A stretch of 64,000 nucleotides of DNA from Ampullaceana balthica (taxonomy: Eukaryota; Mollusca; Gastropoda; Lymnaeidae). The stretch covers positions 120,825-184,824 of the forward strand of contig CALYLW010000573.1 of assembly GCA_944989445.1 (NCBI GenBank), read 5' to 3'. Position 1 is the first letter of the stretch. Every line of letters starts with the position of its first letter. Made by a program: the position numbers and the translations under genes. Below the pieces are notes generated by a model. The model was given only the letters and a program-made list of their open reading frames with translations, had not been told where the DNA came from and searched no databases. Shown in pieces: positions 60,228 to 64,000 of the stretch.

Positions 60228-61230
60228 TTTGTTTTGAATGTTTGGGTTACTGTGCTAGGTCCCTTACTCTTTTTAATTTGTATAAATGATTTACCCAACA
60301 AAATCTCAACAGGAACAAAAGTTAGGTTATTTGCTGATGATTGTATAATCTATAGAACAATTAAATCAGAAAAAGAAAGCAAAATTTTACAAAAAGACTT
60401 AAATGAATTGATAAAATGGGAAACTAACTGGAGTATGAGTTTCCACCCAGAAAAGTGTCAACTGTTAAGAGTAAGAGTAACAAAGAAAAAGAAACAAATA
60501 AATTCAAAATATTTCATTCATGGAAAGGAACTAACCCAAACTAAAGATGCAAGGTACTTAGGAGTCATAATAAATGAGAAATTATCATGGAATCCCCATG
60601 TAAATGAAGTTATTAAAAAATCAAACAAAACCTTAGGCTTTATAAAAAGAAACCTTTACAAATGTAATAAAGATATAAAACTAAAATGCTATCTCACTTT
60701 GGTGAGACCTGTACTGTAGTGTACTAGAATATGCATCTTCTGTATGGGACCCATCCACCAAAGAAAACATTGATAAACTAGAACAAATCCAAAAAAGAGC
60801 TGCCAGATTCATTACTGGAGAATATTCAAAACTGACTAGAATAACACCAATAGTTAAATCATTAAACCTTGAAACACTAGAGGATAGAAGAAACAAGAGT
60901 AAATTAGTAATCATACATAAAGCAATTAACTCTAATATAGAAATACAACACAAAGATAACTTAATACAACCCTCAGATAGACATAAGGATAAAAACACCT
61001 TTCTTATTCCGTATGCAAGAACAAACTCATACAAATTTTCGTTCTTCCCGTCCGGAATTCGGGCGTGGAATGGGTTGCCTGAAGAAACCAGGAAAGCCAA
61101 CACTTTATCAACATTTAAAACTCTAATAAGAATGCAGGACTAAACACAAACCATAGATAAGCGTAGGACGCAATAATCTTCTGTATAGAAGGAGCGTCTG
61201 AAACAGATAAGATAAGATAAGATACTCAAA
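60228..61230 (+). mobile_element. LINE copy, best preserved in the window
   Basis: 5'-truncated inside the RT domain. It reads VLGPLLFLICINDLPNKIST, then FADDCIIYR (RT catalytic box), SFHPEKCQLLRV, QTKDARYLGVIINEKLSWNP and CYLTLVRPVL. A ~10-bp insertion at about 60714-60724 breaks the frame before [20 protein letters not shown]. The C-terminus ends FFPSGIRAWNGLPEETRKAN. A stop follows, then the conserved 3' tail with GAAGGAGCGTCTG and (AGATA)n. Confidence 0.9.
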
Positions 61231-61239
61231 ATTACTTAA

Positions 61240-62530
61240 ACTAAGCCTTCCATTATCATCATTATGTCAATTACTAGCGTATCACCCATCAAAAATGACG
61301 GAAGTTTTCAGCTGAAATCTATTTATTTTATAAAAAATGCACTTTTTCTTAGGGCGCCCACGGCGCCGACCTTTTTCAAAAGCCCAACTAACTTGTCCTT
61401 GTTTGATAAATACGTATTATTAAACTTTCTGAAATGTACACAAAGTATTTTATAATAGGGGTTGCAGGGCGCCTACGGCGCCCCCTTTTGTTTTTTTATT
61501 TTATTATTAACCATCATCAAATCCTCTTTTTACATTGATCCCTTTACCAAAATTAAAATATGAGCGAAAACAATGACGTCATATAATATTTTTTGTACAG
61601 CGCATCTATAATTTGCACACCTTTTGATGCATTGGTGCAGTAATTTGGTTTTCCCTGCTTTCTAAAATTAGTAGCGTCAGGACTGACAGACACTACTTGC
61701 GTGACAATTGCAAATTATATAATTTAAATATGTGTTACGATCTGTGTGTCTGTGACTTGATGTAATGTAAGTGTAAGCTAAATGTAAATAATTAACTTAA
61801 TTCCCGTAATGGATGTAATGCTTCTTGGATGTAATGCTGATTTGTTCAATAGTGCGCACCAAAAATTACTGCACCAAATATAACTCTTTTCGAACGTTCC
61901 GCATAAAATTGTTCAATATGATTCATGATAATAAATGACTCAGATAAAAATAAATCAAATAAATGATAGTTCTGTATTACGTTATTTTTTAATCTGATGT
62001 GTTTTTATTTTGAAAACTTCCGGTATTTTTGACGGGTGATACACCAGTATAAATAATAATAAAGTAAGGATATGTAAAAATAATTTTAAAATTTTTTTTA
62101 AAGGGTGCCATGAAAGTTAAGGGTAAGTGTTAAAGAGTTGTTGATGGTGAAATAGGAGTTTCCGTGATGGTGGGACTAGTGGCAGAACATAACTAAAGTG
62201 TCTAAACACTAAACAGGGAAGAGGAGGGAACGATGAGGATGATACCCGTGGCGTGTTGCTCTTGAGACTCTTTTGTTCATTTATAACTGCAATCTATTAA
62301 TTTTATTGATGTTTTTCAAATTATTAAACGCAAATACTTCAATTGGACAGAATTATCTTAAATATGAATATGTCCTCAAAATATTGCTTTTCAATGACTA
62401 ATTATTAAATTTACATGTAATGACAGTAATGTCATAGCTTAACCCCCTAATTTATGCACGGTTTTATCAGGGTTAATTTAAATAATCTACACCAATGTGT
62501 ACATACATTATATTCTAATTCTAGCCACCA
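61240..62530. other. No gene recognised
   Basis: AT-rich sequence. Two GGGCGCC-(C/T)ACGGCGCC palindromes, each with CTTTT-like flanks, lie about 110 bp apart (61354 and 61466). Nothing else stands out. Confidence 0.5.
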
Positions 62531-62539
62531 TTTCCCCAG

Positions 62540-63447
62540 GCTATACACACATTTAACTGACATCCCTCAAGGCACACATAAAAATGGCAACAAGGAACGA
62601 GACAGGGGACACCCTCAACCAGCCGGAGCAGGGTTTCCAGGACCAAGTCTGTGGCCACGCCAAAGGAAGCATTGTCGACTGTGGGAGTGGATTCCACCCA
62701 GGTATTTTCTAAATAAGTGGGGACCTTCATACATTTTTAATGTTTAATATAGTTACGATAAATCAATAGATGTTATTGGTGATCATCTGTCTATGATTCA
62801 TCTTGTCACTGATTCAATTATATTGGTTGACAAGTAGAACTATAATTAACAGTAGAGTAGAAGTCTTGCTTTATGATTATAATCTAGCTTCAATAACATA
62901 GCTGAAGAAAAATAATAAGAATCTAACTGTAGAATTATAATTATGTAATCTATTCCTAATGCTAGAAATTGTAGAAACCTAGCTGAAAAACTAAACTCTA
63001 GTAGGTGTATAGGAATGTAGTTATCAAAATATATTTTCGCTGTAGAATATCATAATAATGCAGAAATTAATCTATAATCTAGTTGTAGAAATGTATTGTA
63101 TCTGATAACTTTTCCCTAGCTTTATTATTTAACTTTGGCAGTAGAGCTAGATTCAGGCTTTAGAACTATGATCTGGTTTTTGACCCATACTCTAGCTGTA
63201 GAACTAAAATCTGACCATAAAGCTATACAAACTATACTCTTAACTCTTGAACTTAAATCTTGCTGTATTCTGTTCACAGTTAGTTGCCAGAGAAGCCAGA
63301 GATGAACGACGTGCATTGATACAAAAGACCCACAAATATATCTTCTCTAACGTCTCACATTATCTGTGTATTTCTAATGATGAAGTTGAGGAGTTTGTAT
63401 TGGATGAAGACATTGTAAGCATTGATGATGATTTAGATAGTTTATAA
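62540..63447 (+). CDS. Unidentified gene, two candidate exons
   Basis: Exon 62540-62701 has a good acceptor (TTTCCCCAG) and donor (CCAG|GTATTT). The terminal-looking exon (from 63280 or 63291 to TAA at 63445-63447) encodes EARDERRALIQKTHKYIFSN, VSHYLCISNDEVEEFVLDED and an acidic end. The frames join only if the acceptor GTTGCCAG (ending 63290) is used, giving WEWIPPREARDERR. Alternatively 62584 could be a start (MATRNETGDTLN), in another frame. A GTAAGC inside the last exon (63415) could be a donor, in which case the gene continues beyond the window. I do not recognise the family. Confidence 0.4.
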
Positions 63448-63479
63448 ACCCAATCACTTTAAACTCCACCTTTTGCAAC

Positions 63480-64000
63480 CTCCACCCAACCATAACCTTA
63501 CACACTCTAACTCCACCCAACCATAACCTTAACTCCACCCAACCATAACCTTACACACTCTAACTCCACCCAAACATAACCTTACACACTCTAACTCCAC
63601 CCAACCATAACATTACACACTCTAACTCCACCCAAACATAACCTTACACACTCTAACTCCACCCAACCATAACTTTACACACTCTAACTCCACCCAACCA
63701 TAACTTTACACACTCTAACTCCACCCAACCATAACTTTACACACTCAACTCCACCCAACCATAACCTTAAACACTCTAACTCCACCCAACCATAACTTTA
63801 CACACTCTAACTCCACCCAACCATAACCTTACACACTCTAACTCCACCCAACCATAACCTTACACACTCTAACTCCACCCAACCATAACCTTACACACTA
63901 ACTCCACCCAACCATAACTTTACACACTCTAACTCCACCCAACCATAACTTTACACACTCTAGCTTCACCCAACCATAACTTTACACACTCTAACTCCAC
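63480..64000. repeat. 31-bp minisatellite running off the window end
   Basis: About 17 copies built on ACTCTAACTCCACCCAACCA plus TAACCTTACAC, with one shorter unit near the start. It begins about 35 bp after the stop codon of the upstream exon, so it may lie in its 3'UTR or next intron. Confidence 0.95.

Noticed and set aside
62521..62730. 69-codon minus-strand frame with good-looking codons
   Set aside because: Acceptor and donor signals fit a plus-strand exon; the minus strand lacks a matching acceptor.

Overview
This window looks like an AT-rich invertebrate nuclear genome: spliced genes with small exons and large introns, dense minisatellites, and stacked DNA transposons and LINE fragments. 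A gastropod mollusc is my best guess (low confidence), from the repeat flavour and the two orthologue-like genes. Nothing bacterial or viral was recognised.

Layout. 1-4.8 kb: a mariner remnant, LINE 3' fragments, and a Helitron-like element split by a nested TIR element. 4.8-23.8 kb (+): a complete 23-exon 6-phosphofructokinase gene (807 codons, every splice phase consistent). Its introns carry a LINE, a tRNA-derived SINE, a second Helitron-like copy, a pogo/Tigger element, small MITEs and about eight tandem arrays. 23.8-26.0 kb: AT-rich convergent intergenic space. 26.0-41.9 kb (-): a complete 8-exon TRAF4-type gene (465 codons: RING, TRAF zinc fingers, short helical linker, MATH). Its 12-kb first intron holds a 1.7-kb array of 19-bp units, a LINE, a ~500-bp satellite and a Helitron-like region. 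42-62 kb: no host gene recognised. It holds a SINE, a second pogo element, a 1.6-kb 27/28-bp array, a LINE interrupted by a 1.75-kb TIR element carrying a broken DUF7869-like protein, many minisatellites, a hAT element with perfect 8-bp target duplication, and the best-preserved LINE copy. 62.5-63.4 kb (+): one or two exons of an unidentified gene, followed by a 31-bp array running off the window.

The two host genes are convergent and functionally unrelated (glycolysis; TRAF signalling/scaffolding). The most interesting signal is that three tandem arrays sit exactly on 5' splice sites. In TRAF4 exon 6 a 15-bp array places four further CAG|GTA donors downstream of the real one, all in frame and without a stop, so alternative donor choice could add 5-residue steps to the protein. 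In PFK exons 15 and 21 the exon/intron junction itself is tandemly copied (37 bp x3, 47 bp x5). Other highlights are a LINE and a SINE sharing the same 3' tail, and a DUF7869-like protein inside a TIR-bounded element, which suggests that this uncharacterised family is a transposase.
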